Source of the DNA: Marine Group I thaumarchaeote
GTDB lineage: Archaea > Thermoproteota > Nitrososphaeria > Nitrososphaerales > Nitrosopumilaceae
Length of the DNA stretch: 64,000 nt
Reading direction: 5' to 3'
Assembly (NCBI GenBank): GCA_013390905.1
Contig: JACATG010000002.1
Span: 1 to 64,000, forward strand
Part shown: piece by piece, positions 35,137 through 42,227 of the stretch
Layout of the letters: each line of letters opens with the position of its first letter
Position numbering within the stretch: the first letter of the stretch is position 1
The notes under the pieces: generated by a model
The model's database searches: none
What the model saw: only the letters and a program-made list of their open reading frames with translations
Told to the model about the DNA's origin: nothing
Position numbers and translations under genes: made by a program

Positions 35137-35228
35137 GGGCTTGTGGCGCAGAGTCATTTGACGCGAAATATGGATAGCGTGGTAACCTCCTAAGTTACAG
35201 GTCGAGGGATCGAAGCCCTCCAAGCCCG
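35137..35228 (+). tRNA. tRNA-Arg (CCT) with about 20-nt insertion in the D-loop
   Basis: The ends pair well: acceptor GGGCTTG with CAAGCCC, D-stem GCGC/GCGT, anticodon arm GTAAC-CTCCTAA-GTTAC (anticodon CCT), T-stem GAGGG/CCCTC, discriminator G. Between A14-G15 and TGGATA of the D-loop lie about 17-20 extra nt (35152 to about 35171), holding a small GTCA/TGAC hairpin and a second GCG that could compete with the D-stem. The likely explanation is a short intron at a non-canonical site. The T-loop is ATCGAAG, with A at 54. A TTAAATAA box is 22 nt upstream. Confidence 0.75.
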
Positions 35229-35280
35229 TTAAATTATTAAAGTCACGGGAATTTATATACAAAGATAGATGGTTTGAGAT

Positions 35281-35811
35281 ATGAAAGTTGTAGTTATTTC
35301 TGGAAGTCCAAGAAAAAATGGTCTAACACAAGTTATGATGAAGTATGTTTATGATTATGCTAAATCAAAAAACCAAGACACAAAATTGATCAATCTCTCA
35401 GATGGCCAAATTGAATGCTATAGAGGATATGGTGAAGAATACAATGAGGCTACAACTACAGCATCTAATGACATAACTGATGCAGATGTATGGTTAATAG
35501 GAACCCCAATCTACAATTCGTTTTTTAGTTCAGCATTGAAAAATTTGTTTGAATATATCAATTATAAAAAAACTGCAGGAAAGGTATCTGGAATGGCAAT
35601 TTTAGCTTCTGGAAATATTGGTTTTACCGATGTCCAGACATTAATCACACAACTGTTATCATACTTTAGAGTAGTAGCAAATCCTAAGGCTGTGTTTCTA
35701 ACCACAGAAGCTATCACTGATAATTCTGTTTCCGATGTGAATGCACAAAATAGGCTAAAAGAGATGGTAGATGAAACTTTGGAAATTGCGTCTAAATTGC
35801 GTCAAGATTAG
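35281..35811 (+). CDS. NADPH-dependent FMN reductase-like flavodoxin-fold protein
   Basis: The 176-aa protein has the FMN phosphate loop VVISGSPRKNGLTQ, WLIGTPIYNSFFSSALKNLFEYI and AGKVSGMAILASG, typical of the NADPH-dependent FMN reductase/ArsH/azoreductase group. It would reduce flavin or a flavin-dependent acceptor; the physiological substrate is not known. BluB needs reduced FMN, and the gene lies two genes downstream of bluB, which makes a supply role possible but unproven. Confidence 0.82.
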   Translation: MKVVVISGSPRKNGLTQVMMKYVYDYAKSKNQDTKLINLSDGQIECYRGYGEEYNEATTTASNDITDADVWLIGTPIYNSFFSSALKNLFEYINYKKTAGKVSGMAILASGNIGFTDVQTLITQLLSYFRVVANPKAVFLTTEAITDNSVSDVNAQNRLKEMVDETLEIASKLRQD

Positions 35812-35847
35812 AGTATAGATAGTATGAAATTCTAACGAAGGTCAAAC

Positions 35848-36102
35848 CTAGATAATTTTTAATGTAGGAAAAATGTTAAAATCATCAAAGTAGTGTTTGA
35901 ATTTGTATTTATTATAATCATCTTCATTTACAGGAGTTTGAGCAAAGTATGCTTTTCCATAATTATCTCTTCAACAAATATCCATTGAAGTTTATTCTCT
36001 ACAAAGATGTTCATTTGATAGTGAATTTTTCAATGCTGAACTAAAAAACGAATTGATAATTGGAGTTATTTTAGTTTGATAATCTATTGATTCTACAAAT
36101 TA
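35848..36102 (-). pseudogene. Decayed ORF with two in-frame stops
   Basis: One minus-strand frame reads as a coherent protein for 83 codons: VESIDYQTKITPIINSF..., then TAA (35992-35994), a short stretch, TGA (35971-35973), then RDNYGKAYFAQTPVNEDD... to a TAG at 35848. The composition on both sides of the stops (aromatic, charged, few rare residues) looks coding, unlike the shadows around it. I could not identify a family. A TAA also ends the frame upstream. It is probably a dying gene; the alternative is an AT-rich non-coding coincidence. Confidence 0.45.
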
Positions 36103-36255
36103 ATTTGTATTATAAAATACGCTAATTAACAAATTAGCTATAATAGTATCTACAAAGACTGTATTTTAGATGTTATAGAATAACTCCATATTTAGAATAA
36201 AAAATTTATTCTAATTCATTTATGTTCAAACTTTAAAAGTAAAATATTAACATGA

Positions 36256-36471
36256 CATAGAAATTATACTATTGAATTTGAAAAAGGACCCAACTGAATT
36301 ATGTTCATGTAAATGCCATTATGGTGGTGCTGAAAGTTGCCCCAGTTGTAAAGATAATCATGGCATAGAAATTATACTATTGAATTTGAAAAAGGACCCA
36401 ACTGAATTATGTTCATGTAAATGCCATTATGGTGGTGCTGAAAGTTGCCCCAGTTGTAAAGATAATCATGG
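36256..36471 (+). repeat. Exact 108-bp tandem duplication
   Basis: Two adjacent copies, 36256-36363 and 36364-36471, read identically by eye over 108 bp, followed by a partial third copy (CATAGAA) before divergence. The unit is 36 codons long, so the reading frame is kept. Perfect identity means the duplication is recent or maintained. Confidence 0.95.
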
Positions 36472-36499
36472 CATAGAATGTTGCCATTGTAAAGATTAG
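36272..36499 (+). CDS. Duplicated Cys-rich (zinc-binding-like) small protein
   Basis: The frame (75 aa from TTG 36272) contains two copies of a unit with LCSCKCHYGGAESCPSCKD and ends GIECCHCKD. Each unit has five cysteines and a histidine (CxCxCH...CxxC), suitable for a small metal site. The unit itself includes the TTG and its surroundings, so a second start at 36380 would give a single-unit 39-aa product, probably the ancestral form. A TTTAAAAG box lies upstream. The family is unknown to me; metal binding is inferred from the spacing. Confidence 0.65.
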   Translation: MNLKKDPTELCSCKCHYGGAESCPSCKDNHGIEIILLNLKKDPTELCSCKCHYGGAESCPSCKDNHGIECCHCKD

Positions 36500-36501
36500 A
36501 A

Positions 36502-36753
36502 CTATTTATTTTTAGTTTTTCTTTTAGAAGCTAACATTTTCAGATTTGTCAATTCAGTTTTTAATGATTCAATCTGAACAAGAGTTTGCAGGTTAGAAAT
36601 TTCCTGATTTAATCTTTCAATTTCATTATCTTTTAGTTTCATGGATTCTTTGAGATCATTAAGTTCAGAAGATAATTTATGTTAAACTTGTTTTATTTTC
36701 GGAAGACTGATTTGGCTACCTGTTGTAGTAACAATGGTTTGTGTGTTACTCAA
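36502..36753 (-). pseudogene. Coiled-coil protein gene with a premature stop
   Basis: From TTG 36753 the frame reads MSNTQTIVTTTGSQISLPKI..., meets TAA at 36682-36684 after 23 codons, and then continues as a heptad-rich coiled coil (DNEIERLNQEISNLQTL) to TAG at 36502. The TTG overlaps the stop of the upstream 77-aa membrane protein by 8 nt, as for a coupled pair. The downstream part could still be made from ATG 36642 (46 aa). It looks like a recent nonsense mutation or a sequence error. Confidence 0.55.
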
Positions 36754-36979
36754 GCTTTTTTTTGCTGTTAGAATGTTCGGATGTCTGTTTATGCACATAA
36801 TCTGTACTTTTCTGGGACATCCAACATGCAAATGTAAGAAACCATGTAATAGGGACTATTACCATAAATGTAAAATTCAGTATTGGTGCAAAGTCAATAA
36901 AGTATGGCCAAAGTCCTGTTAGTACTGCCGCAAAAGCACCAACAGAAAGAGTGGCTAAATGATTATAGAAATATCCCAT
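36746..36979 (-). CDS. Small two-helix membrane protein, 77 aa
   Basis: Two hydrophobic helices (about 8-30 and 36-58) are joined by a short loop; the tail is charged (KSTDYVHKQTSEHSNSKKK). Not recognised. It is coupled to the broken coiled-coil gene downstream (8-nt overlap), so the two once formed a membrane/coiled-coil pair. Confidence 0.6.
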   Translation of the reverse strand: MGYFYNHLATLSVGAFAAVLTGLWPYFIDFAPILNFTFMVIVPITWFLTFACWMSQKSTDYVHKQTSEHSNSKKKLE

Positions 36980-37062
36980 TATTTATTTGAAAAAATTGTT
37001 GTTTATAAGAGTAATGCTAAAAATCATAGAATAAAATAATTAAAAAGAAAAAAGAATCGAGT

Positions 37063-37293
37063 TTAATCGTCTTTCTCAGAAATAGTTGATTTAGGCATAT
37101 CAGATTGTAAGATTTGGATCTTTTGTAATAATTCAGTTCTCAGATCTCTTGCAACTCTCCTCACAGTTGGTCTTGGAACTCCAAGTTCATCAACAACTTT
37201 AGTATAGATATCCTGTTTGTCTGTTACTCCTTTGTCAAGAAAAGAATTAATTGCTTCTTTAATTATCGTGCTTTGATTTGTACGATTCAACAA
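37063..37293 (-). CDS. Small helix-turn-helix protein, 76 aa
   Basis: The chain reads as an HTH: INSFLDKGVTDKQDIYTKVV, then DELGVPRPTVRRVARDLRTE with the recognition helix PTVRRVARDL, and a short helical tail. The start is one of two consecutive TTG codons. A TATA-like TTATATAG is about 30 nt upstream. It is probably a DNA-binding regulator; it lies upstream of, and on the same strand as, the membrane/coiled-coil pair. Confidence 0.7.
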   Translation of the reverse strand: MLNRTNQSTIIKEAINSFLDKGVTDKQDIYTKVVDELGVPRPTVRRVARDLRTELLQKIQILQSDMPKSTISEKDD

Positions 37294-37525
37294 ACAATAA
37301 ATTTTGTTTGTTCTATATAAGACTATAACTTGTTGGATCTCTAAAATGCTATATTTAATAAATTTGTATTTTTACTTATTAAAAAAAATAAAGTCTTCAA
37401 CGATAAATTTATCAACTAAAAACGTATTGATTACTATAAATTTTTTAACATGCACAAAGTATCTATAAAAATTTTCAAGAGATTTTCGCAAAAGACTCAT
37501 ATGATAAGATAATAGATAAATTTTG

Positions 37526-38005
37526 ATGACTGCTGCGAATATTGAAACAAGTTTTGGAAAGATTTCATTTAAACTTATACCTGAGTCAGCGCCGGAGACA
37601 GTTAGAAATTTTGAAAAATTAGCTAGAGAAGGGTTCTATAATGGAACTCTATTTCACAGAGTTATTCCTGGATTTATGATTCAGGGAGGCGACCCAAATA
37701 CAAAAACTGATAACAAAGGTTCATGGGGAATGGGAGGACCAGGATATAATATCAAGGCTGAATTTAGTTCAAGATCTCATTTACGAGGCATAGTTTCCAT
37801 GGCAAGATCACAAGATCCAGATAGTGCAGGCTCACAATTTTTCATAGTAACTGCTGATAGTACATTTTTGGATAGGCAATATACTGTATTTGGTGAAGTG
37901 TTAGAAGGCATGGATGTTGTAGACAAAATTGTAAATCTTAAAAGAGATGGCAATGATTGTCCCTTAGAAAAAACACAGATGATTCGTGTAAGTGTGAATA
38001 AATAA
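37526..38005 (+). CDS. ppiB: Cyclophilin-type peptidyl-prolyl isomerase
   Basis: About 159 aa with the cyclophilin core: FHRVIPGFMIQGGDP (catalytic Arg), GGPGYNIKAEF, MARSQDPDSAGSQFFI and LDRQYTVFGEV. It catalyses proline isomerisation in the cytoplasm; no signal peptide is present. ATG 37526 is preferred to the TTG one codon upstream. The next gene starts 2 nt after its stop, so they share a transcript. Confidence 0.93.
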   Translation: MTAANIETSFGKISFKLIPESAPETVRNFEKLAREGFYNGTLFHRVIPGFMIQGGDPNTKTDNKGSWGMGGPGYNIKAEFSSRSHLRGIVSMARSQDPDSAGSQFFIVTADSTFLDRQYTVFGEVLEGMDVVDKIVNLKRDGNDCPLEKTQMIRVSVNK

Positions 38006-38007
38006 AT

Positions 38008-38976
38008 ATGAAGATTCTTGGATTTCTAATAATTCTATCAATAATATTAGTAATTCCTGTGGCTGATGCCCAACTTTCACTTGGTCAAAAAGCTGTTCAG
38101 AAATCTGTAGAGGTGGTTATAAATTCAGATGGCGATGTTCATGTCAAACATGTTGTAGATTCATCAAATTATCCAAAAGATCTTGAGTTGATTTATGGAA
38201 CAGTTTCAAATATTTTAGTTACAAATGAACAGGGAGAAGAGATACTATCCTCAACTTCAAGAGATAATAGCATGGTATTGATTCAACCATCTAAAGGAAA
38301 TTCTATTATAGAATATAACCTTGCTAACGTACTTTCTCAAAAAGATAACTTATGGACATGGAATTTCAGCTATATTCAAACAACTTCTTTTATTATGCCT
38401 GAAGAAGTGGATGTATTATTTGTTAATGGATCTCCTGCTTTCTTGGGTGAAAAAAAGGGAATAGCATGTCATGGATGTCAAATGGTTTTAGAATATTCAA
38501 TTAATGAACCTAATAATATCAGACAAGTAAATTGGGAAGATGAAGAATTTCTTGTAGAGATTAGAACTTGGTCAGAAATAGAAAATTTTGATTTCAATTG
38601 GCTTAATAAAAAAATTAGCTTTGAAATAAATGGCAACAATCAGTTTGTCACTACTGTTGTTCCATTAGAATTGTTATTGAAACCATATACAATACTTCTT
38701 GATGAAGAAAGAATATTATATCATGAATTCAACAATAATGGAACTCATGTTTGGCTTAGTATGAGACCTGAAACTTCAGGAGAAATTACAATTACAGGAA
38801 CCACAGTAATTCCTGAAACTTCAGGAGAAATTACAATTACAGGAACCACAGTAATTCCTGAACCCCCAGTAAGTACACCGCCAGGGCTTTCGACTAATGC
38901 AGTTATAGGAATTATAGCCGGTGTATCAGTAGGTGCCGCTACATTGGGTTATCTAGTTTTTAGGAAAAGAAGATAA
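38008..38976 (+). CDS. Exported membrane-anchored protein with duplicated stalk
   Basis: The 322-aa protein has a signal peptide (to about AQL, residue 23), an extracellular beta-rich domain with a CxxC (ACHGCQ), a stalk with an exact tandem repeat of PETSGEITITGTTVI (two copies), a proline-rich linker (PEPPVSTPPG) and a C-terminal helix with RKRR. This is the architecture of an archaeal surface protein anchored by its C-terminus. Function unknown. Confidence 0.72.
   Translation: MKILGFLIILSIILVIPVADAQLSLGQKAVQKSVEVVINSDGDVHVKHVVDSSNYPKDLELIYGTVSNILVTNEQGEEILSSTSRDNSMVLIQPSKGNSIIEYNLANVLSQKDNLWTWNFSYIQTTSFIMPEEVDVLFVNGSPAFLGEKKGIACHGCQMVLEYSINEPNNIRQVNWEDEEFLVEIRTWSEIENFDFNWLNKKISFEINGNNQFVTTVVPLELLLKPYTILLDEERILYHEFNNNGTHVWLSMRPETSGEITITGTTVIPETSGEITITGTTVIPEPPVSTPPGLSTNAVIGIIAGVSVGAATLGYLVFRKRR
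38767..38856 (+). repeat. Exact 45-bp tandem duplication in the stalk
   Basis: Two adjacent 45-bp units (38767-38811, 38812-38856) read identically by eye, followed by the first bases of a third (CCTGAA). Each adds 15 residues to the stalk of the surface protein. In frame, so the gene stays open. Confidence 0.95.
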
Positions 38977-39003
38977 TTCTTGTTGTGCCACTAATAAAAA
39001 AAT

Positions 39004-39180
39004 TTAATCTCCACTAGAGCCACACGAACAAAATCCATATTCATCAATCCTAACATTACAAACTGGGCATTTTTCACCATAATCTACTTCCCACGGTTCC
39101 TTTCCATAAAGCTTGAAATGATCATCAATTTCTAATGGTATGTCCCTTTTCTTTTCCAATGATTTGTATAGGGATTGCAA
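39004..39180 (-). CDS. Zinc-ribbon microprotein, about 58 aa
   Basis: The minus-strand frame carries a late zinc ribbon: CPVC-x8-CSCG, with YGKEPWEVDYGEK before it and a GSSGD tail. The start is uncertain. TTG 39180 directly follows an in-frame stop; TTG 39159 (51 aa) has a TATA-like TATGTATAG at the proper distance and may be the real one. It is divergent from another Cys-rich microprotein gene starting at 39207. Confidence 0.6.
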   Translation of the reverse strand: MQSLYKSLEKKRDIPLEIDDHFKLYGKEPWEVDYGEKCPVCNVRIDEYGFCSCGSSGD

Positions 39181-39206
39181 CTATACATACATTATCAGAA
39201 AAAATC

Positions 39207-39398
39207 ATGAAAGTTGAATGTGGTTGTCATTGTATAAAATGTAAAAGTACAGATCTTGAATCAAATAGAATTGGAGAGGTCGAGAAAGATGGATATTTTG
39301 ATATGCATCATACGTGCAACCAGTGTAATACACATTTTAATCATTTAGCAGGAGAAACTTTTTCTATTTGTGAAAAGTGTAATTATTTTTCTAGTTAG
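39207..39398 (+). CDS. Cys-rich zinc-binding-like microprotein, 63 aa
   Basis: From ATG 39207 the product has three cysteine clusters: CGCHCIKC near the start, CNQCNTHFNH in the middle and CEKC at the end, a likely two-site zinc protein. An upstream in-frame ATG exists at 39135 but would overlap the divergent gene, and its extension is hydrophobic without cysteines, so it is rejected. The 3' end overlaps the convergent gene by 8 bp. Confidence 0.65.
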   Translation: MKVECGCHCIKCKSTDLESNRIGEVEKDGYFDMHHTCNQCNTHFNHLAGETFSICEKCNYFSS

Positions 39399-39876
39399 AT
39401 ATTAATGATTCTCGAACAAAATAATGAGCTCGATCCTCATGAGAGTTTTTCATAAGTTCTTTGTTTGATGCCATTTTTGCTAAAGCTTTTGATACATCTA
39501 ATGAACTTGAAGCCCAACCATATTCCCTAAGTTGTTGAACAGTTTCAGTGACTGTTCTTGGAGAATCAAAGAACCTACTTGTTTCTAAAATTCGTAATTT
39601 TGATTTAATTTCATGAGGAGTAATGTATTTTGGTTCACTAAATTCTGGTTCATATACTTCAGCATCATCCAAGTATTCTAAACCAGATTGAGTTAGATGT
39701 TCCACTTGAGTTGATTTTTGGATAGATTCAGTTTCATACACAATTTTTGCATGATTTTCTGGTAAATGATGTGAAATACTATCTATGATTTCACCTAACG
39801 TTTGATTATCAATGTAAAAATCTCTAGAGTCAACCTCGATCTCATTTTCTCCAATTTTGAGTTTAATTCTAGCCAA
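39391..39876 (-). CDS. Hypothetical protein with winged-helix-like C-terminus, 161 aa
   Basis: The first 60 residues are a ubiquitin-like beta strand set (ARIKLKIGENEIEVDSRDF); the C-terminal 75 residues (SRFFDSPRTVTETVQQLREYGWASSSLDVSKALAKMASNKELMK broken here as SPRTVTETVQQLREYG and SLDVSKALAKM) resemble a winged helix of the type seen in thaumarchaeal conserved proteins. Not named. No membrane segment. Confidence 0.65.
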   Translation of the reverse strand: MARIKLKIGENEIEVDSRDFYIDNQTLGEIIDSISHHLPENHAKIVYETESIQKSTQVEHLTQSGLEYLDDAEVYEPEFSEPKYITPHEIKSKLRILETSRFFDSPRTVTETVQQLREYGWASSSLDVSKALAKMASNKELMKNSHEDRAHYFVRESLISN

Positions 39877-39986
39877 TAAGAAATAATCATCAAGTTTTGA
39901 TTTATTTTGTTAGCTCTAAGGAGCTTTAAGATTAGATCAAAACTTTTACACAATTTATGGGAATTTTTTTCCTTTTGAGTTAAAAT

Positions 39987-40459
39987 GTGGTTTTTAAAAA
40001 ATTAATTATAAGGTCACCCAAAAAAGCTGGTCTAATTGTACTTTTCGTGCTAGGCATGAGTATTTTTGGATATTCACAGTATGTATTTGCATCACAGATA
40101 GGAGTAAGCATTACTCAGAGTGAATTATTGAATGAGAATGAAAAAGGTTCAAACTATAATATTGAATTACAATTTGAAAATCCTTCATTATTAATACTAA
40201 CTGCAGGTAATACTGAATTCTTTATTATTGCTAATAATGAAATGGTTGGCGCAGGTCAATTAGAACCATTCACATTACAACCATTAGGTAATAGTTATGT
40301 CAAAGGTACTTTTCATACAGATTCAACGTTGATGAAAAATCTCAATCTATAAAAATTTCTGGAGTTACAAAATATGATCTGTTCTTTACATCTATTGATG
40401 TTCCATTTGTTTACTATCCAACAGAAGAACAAGCAAGAGAATTTATACATCAAAATTAA
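39987..40459 (+). pseudogene. LEA14-like gene broken by a frameshift
   Basis: From GTG 39987 the frame has a membrane helix (AGLIVLFVLGMSIFGYSQYV) and NIELQFENPSLLILTAG, a third LEA14/WHy-like copy. It ends early at TAA 40350. A different frame picks up around 40328 as DEKSQSIKISGVTKYDLFF and runs to TAA 40457, ending in FIHQN. One base appears to be missing near 40325-40330; restoring it would rejoin the two parts as one protein of about 157 aa. Confidence 0.7.
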
Positions 40460-40470
40460 TTTCTTCTCAA

Positions 40471-41364
40471 ATGCTTACTGTTTTTGGCTCTACTGCATTA
40501 GATACAATTAGAACACCAAAAAAAATATTAAAGAATATTCTAGGAGGAGCAGCAACTTTTGCAGCAATTTCTGCAAGTAATTTTGTGCATACGGGATTAA
40601 TTGCGGTGGTTGGAAAAGATTTTCCAAAACAGTATCATAATATTTTATCCAAATATCTTGATTTGCAAGGATTAACTATCAAGGAAGGTAAAACATTTCG
40701 TTACGATGGAAGTTATGACAATACACTAAGTACTAGATCTACTTTAAAAACTGAATTAAATGTACTCGCTGACTTTAAACCAACTGTTCCTGAAGCTTAT
40801 AGAAAATCTCAATTTGTATATCTTGCAAACAATGATCCTGAACAGAATACATTACTAATCAAAGAATTTGATAGGGTAAAATTTTCTATGTGTGATACTA
40901 TAGATTTTTGGATTTCTACCAAACGAGAAGCAGTGATTAAGATGATAAAAGCTGTGGATGCAGTTGTAATAAATGATGATGAAGCTAAACTCCTTACAAA
41001 AGAATTTAACTTAATAAAATGTGCAAAAAAAATGATGTATTGGGGCGCAAAATATGTAATCATTAAGAAAGGCGAACATGGTTCTTTGATGTTCTATGAT
41101 GATGTAATTTTCCCAACAGTGGGTTTTCCGTTAGAAGATATTGTGGATCCTACAGGTGCAGGGGATTCTTTTGCGGGGGCTATGATAGGATATCTTGCAA
41201 GCAAAAAATCAATTAGCATATCTGAGATTAAAAAAGCAGTAGTTTATGGAAATGTCTTAGGATCTTTTGCAGTTGAGAGATATGGGTTAGATGGATTACT
41301 AAAGATCAAAAAGAGTGACATTACAAAACGATTCAAGATATATGAAAAAATGATCCGATTCTAA
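40471..41364 (+). CDS. PfkB-family carbohydrate/nucleoside kinase
   Basis: The 297-aa ribokinase-fold protein has LGGAATFAAISASNF (substrate side) and the signature DPTGAGDSFAGAMIGYLAS with the catalytic Asp. YVIIKKGEHGSLMF is also typical. The substrate (ribose, adenosine or another nucleoside) cannot be read from the sequence. It begins 11 nt after the broken LEA14-like gene. Confidence 0.85.
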   Translation: MLTVFGSTALDTIRTPKKILKNILGGAATFAAISASNFVHTGLIAVVGKDFPKQYHNILSKYLDLQGLTIKEGKTFRYDGSYDNTLSTRSTLKTELNVLADFKPTVPEAYRKSQFVYLANNDPEQNTLLIKEFDRVKFSMCDTIDFWISTKREAVIKMIKAVDAVVINDDEAKLLTKEFNLIKCAKKMMYWGAKYVIIKKGEHGSLMFYDDVIFPTVGFPLEDIVDPTGAGDSFAGAMIGYLASKKSISISEIKKAVVYGNVLGSFAVERYGLDGLLKIKKSDITKRFKIYEKMIRF

Positions 41365-41403
41365 AAAGACTTAAGTTTAATTATTTCTCAAATTTATTTA
41401 TCA

Positions 41404-41754
41404 TTGTCACAAGAAATGTCTGAAAAAGATCGACTAAATACAATATTCAAACTTCAAAAAGGTCTATCAGATATGATGAATCTAGATAGATACCCAAAAG
41501 ATTCTGAAGGAAGAATATCTGTTTTGTGTACTGCAATTATACATGAAGCAGTAGAGCTACAAAGGACAACAAACTGGAAATGGTGGAAAACACCAACTGA
41601 GTTCAATAAAGCTGAAGCAAGAGAAGAATTAATTGACATATGGCATTTTGTTGTTCAGGCATCACTTGAGCTAAATCTAACACCCGATAATATTATAGAT
41701 GAGTACAAAAAGAAAAACGAAATTAATCGAGAAAGACAGAGAAATGGATACTAG
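41404..41754 (+). CDS. All-alpha dUTPase/MazG-like pyrophosphatase
   Basis: The 116-aa protein has EAVELQRTTNWKWWK and AREELIDIWHFVVQASLEL, the ExxE and ExxD metal motifs of the dimeric all-alpha NTP pyrophosphatases, with the WKWWK loop typical of the dUTPase branch. It would turn dUTP to dUMP, which feeds dTMP synthesis upstream of Tmk. Start is TTG 41404, or ATG four codons later. Confidence 0.85.
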   Translation: MSQEMSEKDRLNTIFKLQKGLSDMMNLDRYPKDSEGRISVLCTAIIHEAVELQRTTNWKWWKTPTEFNKAEAREELIDIWHFVVQASLELNLTPDNIIDEYKKKNEINRERQRNGY

Positions 41755-42227
41755 TAAATTCTAATTTTATCTAAAATTATTTCAAAATCAGTTTCGTTAA
41801 TTAAATTTACAAGAGTTATGTTATTTTGAAAAAATTGTATTTCAGGTTTAGAAACAGTAAGATGTGGATCTGGACTAGTTGAATTAATTATTCTTTTATT
41901 TTTATCAACTCCATTTTTGTGTAATCGAAACAATGAATGACCAGCTTTATGACCCCAAACTTCTTTTCCACAAACTATGATAGTGGTAATTTTTTGATTT
42001 TTATTTACGTGTTTGATAATCGAATCAATTCCTTTATTTTCAGAAAGTAGTCTTCCTGCTATCGATATGTGATTTAGAATTTCAGAATTTACAAACTTTT
42101 TGAGTAAATCTATGCTTGAAAGCGTACAAACCGCTATTGATGAATCAGGGTTTCCACTATAAGACTCCTCAGTAATGGGTAAGATAATCTTACATAGTTC
42201 TCCAATTGTCTCGCCTAGAGTATTCAT
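41751..42227 (-). CDS. MtrA-like protein (corrinoid-protein subunit family)
   Basis: The 158-aa protein resembles the soluble domain of tetrahydromethanopterin S-methyltransferase subunit A: IAVCTLSS, ISIAGRLLSENKGIDSII, and IIVCGKEVWGHKAGHSLFRL with the histidine of the corrinoid-binding GHxxG region, then NGVDKNKRII and PDPHLTV. The other Mtr subunits and the C-terminal helix of MtrA are absent, so this is not a methanogenesis enzyme. It overlaps the DegT gene by 4 nt, so they are translated together. Confidence 0.75.
   Translation of the reverse strand: MNTLGETIGELCKIILPITEESYSGNPDSSIAVCTLSSIDLLKKFVNSEILNHISIAGRLLSENKGIDSIIKHVNKNQKITTIIVCGKEVWGHKAGHSLFRLHKNGVDKNKRIINSTSPDPHLTVSKPEIQFFQNNITLVNLINETDFEIILDKIRIY

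Noticed and set aside
36103-36255. Palindromic ATTAACAAATTAGCTAATTAAC-like bases near 36120-36145 as an attachment site
   Set aside because: A partial inverted repeat is visible (GCTAATT/AATTAGC), but there is no matching second copy, integrase or tRNA junction, and such AT-rich palindromes are common by chance.
37294-37525. Intergenic stretch between the HTH gene and cyclophilin
   Set aside because: AT-rich with promoter-like elements only; no credible short gene, RNA structure or repeat was seen.
41751-42227. MtrA-like gene as evidence for methanogenesis
   Set aside because: No other Mtr or Mcr subunits are present, and the rest of the window fits an ammonia oxidiser.
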